NCBI GenBank assembly: GCA_027023175.1
Contig: JALVWW010000118.1
Coordinates: 1-12,123 of the forward strand
Length of the DNA stretch: 12,123 bases
Origin: Campylobacterales bacterium
GTDB taxonomy: Bacteria; Campylobacterota; Campylobacteria; Campylobacterales; JALSKU01
Direction of reading: 5' to 3'
Under the pieces are notes generated by a model. That model had not been told where the DNA came from, did not search any database, and saw only the letters and a list, made by a program, of their open reading frames with translations. Shown in pieces: positions 7,034 to 12,123 of the stretch (the stretch's first letter is position 1; every line of letters begins with the position of its first letter). Made by a program: the position numbers and the translations under genes.

Positions 7034-7398
7034 GAAGACAGCCAAAATATAACTTTTTTAAAAATTCATCTTATGCATTAAAAGGTTTGGCAGATATCCT
7101 TAAAAATGAAACCTCTTTTAAGATAGAACTTGCTCTTTTGATTCCTGTTATACTTATTATATTGTATTTGAATATAGGTATCGTGGAAAAGATACTACTT
7201 TTTGTTTCATACTTTTTTGTCCTTATTGCAGAAACTATCAACAGTGCCATAGAGAGAGTCGTGGACTTAGTAACGCTTGATCATCATGAGATGGCAGGGC
7301 GAGCCAAAGATGTTGGAAGCAGTATAGTTTTTTTAAGTATTGTTCAAGCCGTTGTTGTATGGGTATTTATACTTTTTACTACTATTACTATCACCTGA
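7030..7398 (+). CDS. dgkA: Diacylglycerol kinase, DgkA type
   Basis: This small integral membrane kinase of 122 residues turns diacylglycerol and ATP into phosphatidic acid at the inner membrane. The family signature AETINSAIERVVDL (67-80) carries E68, N71 and the catalytic-base equivalent E75. HEMAGRAKDVGSS (86-98) supplies the nucleotide/Mg part, and E27 in LKNETSF matches E28 of the E. coli enzyme. There are three transmembrane helices (about 34-49, 51-68 and 99-118), and the length is that of the E. coli protein. Its ATG shares bases with the eptA TGA, so translation is coupled. EptA releases diacylglycerol from phosphatidylethanolamine, and this kinase recycles it; eptA-dgkA pairing is known in other Gram-negatives. 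Confidence 0.95.
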   Translation: MRRQPKYNFFKNSSYALKGLADILKNETSFKIELALLIPVILIILYLNIGIVEKILLFVSYFFVLIAETINSAIERVVDLVTLDHHEMAGRAKDVGSSIVFLSIVQAVVVWVFILFTTITIT

Positions 7399-7428
7399 CC
7401 CAAATAATATAAACGATAAAAATTATCC

Positions 7429-7457
7429 TTGACAAATTATTTTCTTTATGTTATAAT
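7429..7457 (+). promoter_or_regulatory. Consensus sigma70 promoter of the peroxiredoxin gene
   Basis: TTGACA at 7429-7434 and TATAAT at 7452-7457 are separated by exactly 17 nt, a perfect match to the E. coli consensus. This is notable because many Campylobacterota promoters lack a real -35 box. Transcription should start near 7464, leaving a leader of about 22 nt. Confidence 0.8.
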
Positions 7458-7470
7458 TTCATAAAATTAT
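7453..7470. promoter_or_regulatory. Inverted repeat over the peroxiredoxin start site, possible operator
   Basis: ATAATTT (7453-7459) and AAATTAT (7464-7470) are exact reverse complements with a 4-nt centre, spanning the -10 and expected transcription start. AT-rich palindromes of this kind recall PerR/Fur boxes, which control peroxiredoxins in relatives. In such AT-rich DNA a chance match is possible. Confidence 0.3.
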
Positions 7471-7485
7471 GAGTAGGAGTAAGAG

Positions 7486-8187
7486 ATGGCGTGCGATTCA
7501 CCTGTTGAAGCAAGAGAAGAAGGAGTTGTAGAAGCTTCAGAAGAAAAAAATATAACAAACAAGGAGAAAGAGATGAGTAGTTCATTGGTACTAAAAAAAG
7601 CCCCAGATTTTAAAATGGATGCATATGATGCAAAAACAGGACACTATACAGTTGTTCAAAGTGAGGATTATAAAGGAAAATGGCATGTGATATGTTTTTA
7701 TCCGGCTGACTTTACTTTTGTATGTCCTACTGAGATAGCGGCTATGAATGCAAAATATGATGAATTTCAAGAATTAGGTGTTGAGATACTAGCGGTTTCA
7801 ACTGATACAAAATTTTCACATAAAAGATTTGTAGAGACTGAACCGCTTTTAGAAGGCTTGAAGCTAACTATCGGTGCTGACCCAACTGGAACCGTAAGTA
7901 GAGCTTTTGGAGTAATGATAGAAGAAGAGGGTATAGCTCTTAGAGGAAGATTTTTGATCAATCCTGATGGGGTTGTAGTAGCCCAAGAGGTTCAAGCACC
8001 TTCAGTAGGCAGAAATGTAAATGAATTTTTAAGACAAGTAAAGGCATGGCAGCATGCTACAAAAACCGGTGAAGTTTGTCCTGCAGGATGGAGACCGGGC
8101 AAAAAAACTCTTCCGGTAAATACTGATGTAGAAAAAATGACAGGAAGAGTGGGAGACTATATAACTATAGAAGAGATTTTAAACTAA
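7486..8187 (+). CDS. 2-Cys peroxiredoxin (AhpC/Prx1 family)
   Basis: It reduces hydrogen peroxide and organic hydroperoxides using a reactive cysteine, recharged by a thioredoxin or similar system. Numbered from ATG 7486 (233 residues), the peroxidatic Cys is C80 in FYPADFTFVCPTE and the resolving Cys is C198 in GEVCPAGW, the typical 2-Cys arrangement. C70 and C3 are extra. The core starts near residue 35 (VLKKAPDFKM), so residues 1-29 form an acidic, Glu-rich extension starting MACDSP. Two starts are possible: ATG 7486 with AGGAG at 7475-7479, and ATG 7573 with AAGGAG at 7561-7566, both at a 6-nt spacing. The longer form is given because the promoter precedes it and the frame stays open. No reductase gene is adjacent; the gene appears to be a single unit. 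Confidence 0.93.
   Translation: MACDSPVEAREEGVVEASEEKNITNKEKEMSSSLVLKKAPDFKMDAYDAKTGHYTVVQSEDYKGKWHVICFYPADFTFVCPTEIAAMNAKYDEFQELGVEILAVSTDTKFSHKRFVETEPLLEGLKLTIGADPTGTVSRAFGVMIEEEGIALRGRFLINPDGVVVAQEVQAPSVGRNVNEFLRQVKAWQHATKTGEVCPAGWRPGKKTLPVNTDVEKMTGRVGDYITIEEILN
7561..7575 (+). promoter_or_regulatory. Second ribosome binding site and in-frame start within the peroxiredoxin gene
   Basis: AAGGAG at 7561-7566 followed by ATG 7573-7575 in the same frame would give a 204-residue protein of normal family length, starting MSSSLVLKKAP. The site is as strong as the one for the upstream ATG, so either start, or both, could be used. Confidence 0.55.
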
Positions 8188-8194
8188 ACCTCAA

Positions 8195-8215
8195 GCCGGC
8201 CGTAACAAGGTCGGC
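8195..8215 (+). terminator. GC-rich hairpin after the peroxiredoxin gene
   Basis: GCCGGCC (8195-8201) pairs with GGTCGGC (8209-8215) over 7 bp including one G-U, around a 7-nt loop. It lies 7 nt after the stop codon and stands out as a GC block in AT-rich DNA. The sequence after it is pyrimidine-rich but not a pure T-tract, so termination may be weak. Confidence 0.6.
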
Positions 8216-8317
8216 CTCTATCTAACTATCTCCTTTTCACTGAAGCTTTGCCTTTAGTAAGAGAAGCTCTCATGATTTTCATTATTGTTTGTATTTATGA
8301 AATATGAGTGGTTCCAT

Positions 8318-8345
8318 TTGACTTTTTTTCTTTTTTGTGTATAAT
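8318..8345 (+). promoter_or_regulatory. Promoter of the TetR-family gene
   Basis: TTGACT at 8318-8323 and TATAAT at 8340-8345 have a 16-nt, T-rich spacer. The -10 box lies inside the palindrome at 8339-8359, so a repressor bound there would block transcription. The expected start is near 8352, about 26 nt before the GTG. Confidence 0.7.
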
Positions 8346-8359
8346 ATATTATATTATAC
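8339..8359. promoter_or_regulatory. Perfect 21-nt palindrome, probable TetR operator
   Basis: The arm GTATAATATA (8339-8348) is the exact reverse complement of TATATTATAC (8350-8359) around a single centre base at 8349. It covers the -10 box and expected transcription start of the TetR-family gene. Length, symmetry and position match operators of autorepressing TetR proteins. Its composition is nearly all A/T, which raises the chance-match rate, but GC end bases and full 10-bp arms argue for function. Confidence 0.6.
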
Positions 8360-8377
8360 CAATGATGAAGGCACTTT

Positions 8378-8959
8378 GTGAAAGAAAGAAAAAAAGAATC
8401 CATACTCATGACATCTTTAAGGCTATTTTCAAAAAATGGTTTTCATGATACTACTATTCCATTGATAGCAAAAGAGATGAGAATGAGTGTGGGCAATATC
8501 TACAACTACTTTCCCTCAAAAAACAATCTTGCCAAATGTGCTATAAAATTTGCTTCATCTATTTTGGCTTCGACCCTTAGAAAAATAAATGAAAAAGATT
8601 TGACTACAAAAGAGAAGATAGAACATTTTGTAGAGTCTTATTATAATATCATAGAAATTTCACCTGAAATTATAGAGTATTTTTTAAGAGTTTACCTCTC
8701 AAATAGATCACTTTTTCAAAGTGAGAGTGACGGTGGATTTGAGTTGGCAAAAGATTTTATAGGTGAAGTTGAAAGACTTATAGACAATGGAGTAAAAAAA
8801 AGAGAACTTAGAAAGCAAAACTTTTTTGTTTCATTTAGTGTTTTTATAGGAACACTTGGAGGAATGACATTTTTAAACGGTGAAAATGTCTTGGAAAGAA
8901 AACCCATACACTATTCCAAAGAGATAAGTGAGTCTATCTATAATGCTTTAAAGGTTTAG
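8378..8959 (+). CDS. TetR/AcrR-family transcriptional regulator
   Basis: This 193-residue one-component DNA-binding regulator acts as a dimer. The N-terminal helix-turn-helix domain is clear: SLRLFSKNGFHDTTIPLIAKEM (about 13-34), then MSVGNIYNYFPSKNNLAKC (36-54) with the family's Y-x-YF-x-SK signature in the recognition helix region. Residues 55-193 form the helical ligand-binding and dimer domain, whose inducer cannot be inferred. The start is GTG 8378, with GAAGG at 8367-8371 six nt ahead; no ATG fits the family N-terminus. The gene stands alone behind its own promoter and palindrome. The neighbours are a peroxiredoxin upstream with its own promoter and a convergent diguanylate cyclase 3 nt away, so targets other than itself are unknown. 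Confidence 0.92.
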   Translation: MKERKKESILMTSLRLFSKNGFHDTTIPLIAKEMRMSVGNIYNYFPSKNNLAKCAIKFASSILASTLRKINEKDLTTKEKIEHFVESYYNIIEISPEIIEYFLRVYLSNRSLFQSESDGGFELAKDFIGEVERLIDNGVKKRELRKQNFFVSFSVFIGTLGGMTFLNGENVLERKPIHYSKEISESIYNALKV

Positions 8960-8962
8960 AGA

Positions 8963-10204
8963 TTAAAGAAAAAGTACTGTCTTATTTTTTCCTGTTCGTT
9001 TTGCATCATAAAGCGCCTCGTCAACTCTTTTATAAAAATTATCTTTATTTTCATCTTTTTTAAGTTTTGTGATTCCTATGCTTATAGTTAAATGCATATT
9101 ATCGATAAAACTATGACTTTCAATCAAACCTCTTAATTTCTCGGCAAATCCATATGCCTGATTGGGAGTTAAATTTGTAGCAATTATTACAAACTCTTCT
9201 CCCCCGACTCTATAAAAGCTATCGGCAGGTCTGATATTTTCTTTTATGAGATTTGAAAGCTCACTCAATACTTTATCGCCTACAGGATGTCCGTAAGTAT
9301 CGTTTATTTTTTTAAAATTATCAATGTCAAACATTATGATAAAAACAGATTCGTCTCTTTTTGAATTTATTATTTTTTTAATATCTTCATTAAATTTGTA
9401 TCTGTTGTATATTTTTGTTAGCGAGTCATGGTTCATTTGGTTGATTAGTTTCTCATCTTTCAAATCAAGTTTTTTAACAAAGTAGTATATAAGAGTATAA
9501 ATGATGATAAATATAACACTAAGTATAATGGTAAAAATTTTAAACAAATGATATGCATTACCCAACTCTCTTTGAAGTGGCATTTTTATGGATAAGATTG
9601 CTCTTATGTGTCCCAGTTTCTCATGAAAACCGGCTTTGTTGCCATATCTTTTAACTAAATCTTTTGGAGCTATTTTGGGATCACTATGACATCTAAGACA
9701 TGATTTTTTAGTTTTTGCAACAGGCAGTGCATAGTATATGTAAGGTTTTCCGTCAACTTTATAAAATTTCTTATAACTTGGTGCAATACCGTTGTTAAAT
9801 TCATTTAAAATTTTCATCTCTTTTTTTGAAGCTTTATTTTTAGGATTTCTTGGATTGTCTGAGCCTATTTTGTAAATTATTGGGTTTAGATTGTTTGATA
9901 TTCTAAGTTTGTTATAGTTTGCCATAATATGCCTGGATATATAGGTAAAAGATAAAATAGTAGGATTGAAGTATGATTTTGGCAGTATGTTTCTTTTTTG
10001 AAAGTCATATATAACCGGCTTGACTTTTTCTTCTATATATCTTTGCAGAGCTTTGTCGTGCATAAGAATATCCTGCAGTTTTTCCTGGTTTTGTGAAACA
10101 GCATATGAATTAAACTGAATATATACTACACTTAAAATAGCAAGATAAACTACAAGAAGTACAAAAAAAGAGTTTCTTAAAATTTTTTTACTTTTTATCT
10201 TCAT
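8963..10204 (-). CDS. Membrane diguanylate cyclase with periplasmic DUF3365-like c-heme sensor domain
   Basis: This 413-residue protein makes the second messenger c-di-GMP from two GTP. Transmembrane helices at about 11-30 and 219-243 enclose a periplasmic domain (about 35-215) that resembles DUF3365/Tll0287-type sensors. This domain contains SCLRCHSDP, with a CXXCH c-type heme motif at 169-173, next to the PYIYYALPV strand (154-162). A cytoplasmic GGDEF domain follows (about 253-413): NHDSLTKIYNRYKF at 258-271, FDIDNFKKINDTYGH at 292-306 with metal ligand D293, and the active-site GGEEF at 334-338. RPAD (325-328), five residues before GGEEF, is a proper inhibitory I-site. The enzyme should therefore be active and product-inhibited, with redox, gas or ligand state sensed through heme. 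It ends 3 nt from the convergent TetR-family gene. GGGG (10208-10211 on the reverse strand) lies just ahead of its ATG. Confidence 0.92.
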   Translation of the reverse strand: MKIKSKKILRNSFFVLLVVYLAILSVVYIQFNSYAVSQNQEKLQDILMHDKALQRYIEEKVKPVIYDFQKRNILPKSYFNPTILSFTYISRHIMANYNKLRISNNLNPIIYKIGSDNPRNPKNKASKKEMKILNEFNNGIAPSYKKFYKVDGKPYIYYALPVAKTKKSCLRCHSDPKIAPKDLVKRYGNKAGFHEKLGHIRAILSIKMPLQRELGNAYHLFKIFTIILSVIFIIIYTLIYYFVKKLDLKDEKLINQMNHDSLTKIYNRYKFNEDIKKIINSKRDESVFIIMFDIDNFKKINDTYGHPVGDKVLSELSNLIKENIRPADSFYRVGGEEFVIIATNLTPNQAYGFAEKLRGLIESHSFIDNMHLTISIGITKLKKDENKDNFYKRVDEALYDAKRTGKNKTVLFL

Positions 10205-10288
10205 TTTCCCCGTCTGTAAACAAGCATAACATATTTTAACATTAAGAAGATAAATTTTTGCTTTTGAAACTATTTTTTATATAGTAGA

Positions 10289-10321
10289 TGTAACCGTTTT
10301 GTAACCAAGCTTTAGTACAAT
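10289..10321 (+). promoter_or_regulatory. Pho-box-like direct repeat and -10 of the pst operon
   Basis: TGTAACC occurs at 10289-10295 and 10300-10306, separated by GTTT. This gives 7-nt repeats with an 11-nt period, the geometry of the Pho box bound by PhoB-type regulators. TACAAT at 10316-10321 lies 9 nt after the second repeat, as in Pho promoters where the box replaces the -35. The Campylobacter PhosR box is a similar GT-rich repeat with the same period, as I recall. AAGGAG at 10338-10343 serves pstS. Confidence 0.65.
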
Positions 10322-10351
10322 TTTTCCATAACTTCACAAGGAGAAAACAAG

Positions 10352-11359
10352 ATGAATAAAATAAGTTCTATGATTATAGCCGGTACTATGGTGGCAACTT
10401 CTTTGGTAGCTAGTGATCTAGTAAAGGGTGACGGTTCTAGTTTTGTACTTCCTATCAATCAAGCTTGGGCTAAGGCTTACTATAAAGCTACAGGCAAAAA
10501 AGTGCAGTACAACGGAGGCGGTAGCGGAAAAGGTATCAAAGATGCTACTAAAAGACTTGTGGATTTTGGAGGTACGGATGCCCCACTTACTCCAAAGGCT
10601 CAAAAAAAGTTTAAAATGTTACAATTTCCTGCAGTCGTAGGCGCTACTGTTTTAGCTTACAATCTTCCCGGAGTGCCAAATGAGGCTTTGAAACTTACTG
10701 ATAAAGCTATCGTTGCCATCGCTGAGGGGAAAGTAAAGTATTGGGATAACCCTATGCTAAAAGCTATCAATCCAAATCTAAAACTTCCTCATAAAAAGAT
10801 CATTTTTGCTAGAAGAAGTGATGCCTCAGGTACTACTTGGAACTTTACTTACTTTTTAGCAAGTGTTAGTAGAGAGTGGAGAAAGCACTACGGAGTTAAA
10901 AAAAGTATCAACTGGAGTTGCAACAATGTAGGCGGTAAAGGCAACCCCGGAGTTAGCTCTATCATCAAACAAACTCCTTACTCTATCGGTTATATCGAGT
11001 ATGCTTATGCGGTAGAATCAAATGCAAAAGTAGCTGTTGTTGAAAACAGGGATGGTTATTTTGTAAAACCTGAAATGAAAACATTCCAAGCTGCGGCTGC
11101 GGGAGCTGATTTTGACCCTAAAAAAGGTTTTTATACAGTTATAGGTTATCCAAAAGGAAAAGACTCTTATCCGTTGGTTGCTTGTCCATTTATCATCATG
11201 CCTAAAGAGAAAGTTGCACAAGACAAAAAAGTTACAGCTTTTTATGCTTGGGCTTATGATAACGGTGCTGATATAGCAAAAAAACTTTACTATGTTCCAC
11301 TTCCAAAGAGTGTAACTAATAAGATAAAAAATTACTGGAAAGCTAACGGAGTTTATTAG
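10352..11359 (+). CDS. pstS: Periplasmic phosphate-binding protein of the Pst ABC transporter
   Basis: It captures inorganic phosphate in the periplasm and delivers it to PstCAB. The 335-residue precursor has a signal peptide of about 20 residues ending near SLVA. Phosphate-site elements are present: GSSFVLP (28-34), GGGSGKGI (55-62), DFGGTDAPLT (71-80) with the binding aspartate at 76, and FARRSDASGTT (152-162), the anion-binding loop. C190 and C278 are the only two cysteines in the mature part and could form a disulfide. The start is ATG 10352 with AAGGAG 8 nt ahead. It is preceded by a Pho-box-like element and followed by pstC, whose GTG shares one base with the pstS TAG. Expression should rise under phosphate limitation through a PhoBR/PhosSR-like system not in this window. 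Confidence 0.96.
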   Translation: MNKISSMIIAGTMVATSLVASDLVKGDGSSFVLPINQAWAKAYYKATGKKVQYNGGGSGKGIKDATKRLVDFGGTDAPLTPKAQKKFKMLQFPAVVGATVLAYNLPGVPNEALKLTDKAIVAIAEGKVKYWDNPMLKAINPNLKLPHKKIIFARRSDASGTTWNFTYFLASVSREWRKHYGVKKSINWSCNNVGGKGNPGVSSIIKQTPYSIGYIEYAYAVESNAKVAVVENRDGYFVKPEMKTFQAAAAGADFDPKKGFYTVIGYPKGKDSYPLVACPFIIMPKEKVAQDKKVTAFYAWAYDNGADIAKKLYYVPLPKSVTNKIKNYWKANGVY

Positions 11360-12123
11360 TGAACAAAGAGCTTATCTTTAAAAGAGTCGCATTTTCGAGT
11401 GCGACTCTTGTACTTGTTGTATTGGTCTGTATATTTGTAATGCTTTTTTTAAATGCCAAACCGGCTATGCAAAAGTATGGACTTCATTTCTTAACTGATA
11501 GCAGTTGGAATAAAACTATCGAGATAAAACTACCCCAAACAGATATAAAACCCTCAAAAAAAATAACAAAAACTTCTCAAAATAGCGATGAAAGCGATAT
11601 AAATGATGACAATCTTTTTGCTGATGATACACCTGTTTTAGGCGGTGATGAAGATGAAAGTGCAGATACAAATACAAATATAAAAACAGATACAATTTTT
11701 GGAGGTTTTATCCCGATAGTAGGAACTATACTTTCAACTTTGATAGCCCTTGCTTTTTCGCTGCCTATCGCTATGGGTGTAGCGGTCTTTTTATCTGAAA
11801 TAGCTCCTTTATTTCTTATAAAACCGGTAGGTATGGCGATAGAACTACTTGCTGCCATTCCTAGTATCATTTACGGTATGTGGGGGCTTTTTTATTTTGC
11901 ACCTTTGGTTCAAAAGATGTTTGGAGGCTCTCAGCTTTCACTTTTAACGGCGGGTTTAGTGCTAGGAGTGATGATACTACCATTTATGGCGGCTATCACA
12001 AGAGATGCTATGAATACAACCCCTGATGTTTTAAAAGAGTCAGCTTATGCCATGGGGGCAACAAAGTTTGAAGTAGTAAAAGATATCATTTTCCCTTATG
12101 CAAAAGTCGGTATCATCGGCTCT
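11359..12123 (+). CDS. pstC: Phosphate ABC transporter permease PstC, 5' part
   Basis: One of the two membrane subunits of the Pst transporter, cut by the right edge after 255 codons. The start is GTG 11359, sharing a base with the pstS stop; GGAG (11348-11351) lies 7 nt ahead. A first transmembrane helix at about 12-32 leads to a periplasmic stretch with FLTDSSWNK (44-52). The conserved permease core resumes at TIFGGFIPIVGTILSTLIA (112-130), then FLSEIAP, IELLAAIPSIIYGMWGLF (161-178), and the EAA-type loop that contacts PstB, ESAYAMGATKFEVVKDIIFPYA (227-248). Between W50 and T112 lies a roughly 55-60-residue insertion, rich in Asp, Glu, Ser and Asn, not found in E. coli PstC, where W and IFG are only a few residues apart. 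A strong hairpin lies in the first codons. PstA and PstB are expected downstream. Confidence 0.95.
   Translation, partial: MNKELIFKRVAFSSATLVLVVLVCIFVMLFLNAKPAMQKYGLHFLTDSSWNKTIEIKLPQTDIKPSKKITKTSQNSDESDINDDNLFADDTPVLGGDEDESADTNTNIKTDTIFGGFIPIVGTILSTLIALAFSLPIAMGVAVFLSEIAPLFLIKPVGMAIELLAAIPSIIYGMWGLFYFAPLVQKMFGGSQLSLLTAGLVLGVMILPFMAAITRDAMNTTPDVLKESAYAMGATKFEVVKDIIFPYAKVGIIGS
11382..11409. promoter_or_regulatory. Perfect 10-bp stem-loop at the start of pstC
   Basis: AAGAGTCGCA (11382-11391) and TGCGACTCTT (11400-11409) are exact reverse complements around an 8-nt loop, beginning 23 nt after the first base of the pstC GTG. No T-tract follows, so it is not a classical terminator. A hairpin just downstream of pstS could stabilise the pstS message or damp pstC translation, giving more binding protein than permease. 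The structure is seen in the sequence; the role is inferred. Confidence 0.6.

Noticed and set aside
8216..8317. Possible gene remnant or small RNA between the peroxiredoxin and tetR
   Set aside because: Short AGAG/CTCT pairings exist but no stable structure, promoter or coding motif could be supported.
10428..10640. Overlapping + strand frame within pstS
   Set aside because: It lies wholly inside pstS in another frame, with no family resemblance.
11577..11870. Minus-strand frame inside pstC
   Set aside because: It is antisense to conserved PstC membrane segments and has no independent support.
1..12123. CRISPR array, tRNA, IS element, prophage or toxin-antitoxin pair
   Set aside because: No regularly spaced repeats, tRNA-like cloverleaf, transposase or integrase motif was found on either strand. 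The only accessory block is the R-M island.

Overview
The window is an AT-rich, gene-dense bacterial segment whose proteins look like Campylobacterota (Epsilonproteobacteria). The evidence is a Campylobacterota-type pyruvate:ferredoxin oxidoreductase beta subunit, an EptA/EptC-like phosphoethanolamine transferase, short leaders with clear AGGAG ribosome binding sites, and very A/T-biased codon use. I cannot fix the genus; a free-living, Sulfurimonas- or Sulfurovum-like organism is a guess.

Layout. (1) Positions 1-599 hold the 3' end of a 2-oxoacid:ferredoxin oxidoreductase beta gene (porB). It is followed by degenerate direct repeats and a hairpin that probably ends the por transcript. (2) Positions 916-4540 hold a compact four-gene restriction-modification (R-M) island on the + strand: an HPPY-type DNA methyltransferase, a PUA/EVE-like plus PD-(D/E)XK nuclease, an HNH-type nuclease with two Cys pairs, and a D12-class N6-adenine methyltransferase. 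The genes touch, are 12 nt apart, or overlap. The block looks even more AT-rich than its surroundings and sits between housekeeping genes. It can be read as two M+R pairs placed head to tail or as one composite system. Its first gene has a -10 box so close to the ATG that its mRNA may be leaderless. (3) Positions 4552-7398 hold monofunctional prephenate dehydratase (pheA), then eptA and dgkA overlapping by ATGA. The last pair couples lipid A phosphoethanolamine transfer to rephosphorylation of the diacylglycerol it releases. (4) Positions 7429-8215 hold a 2-Cys peroxiredoxin with a consensus sigma70 promoter, two alternative in-frame starts and a short GC-rich hairpin after it. (5) Positions 8318-8959 hold an orphan TetR-family regulator whose -10 region lies in a perfect 21-nt palindrome, a probable autoregulatory operator. 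(6) Positions 8963-10204, on the minus strand, hold a membrane diguanylate cyclase with a periplasmic DUF3365-like domain carrying CXXCH. (7) Positions 10289-12123 hold a Pho-box-like direct repeat and -10, then pstS and the start of pstC of the high-affinity phosphate transporter. A perfect 10-bp hairpin sits just inside pstC, and PstC carries an unusual acidic periplasmic insertion.

I see no tRNA, rRNA, CRISPR array, transposase or integrase. The parts most worth following up are the R-M island and the regulatory structures at tetR and pstS-pstC.
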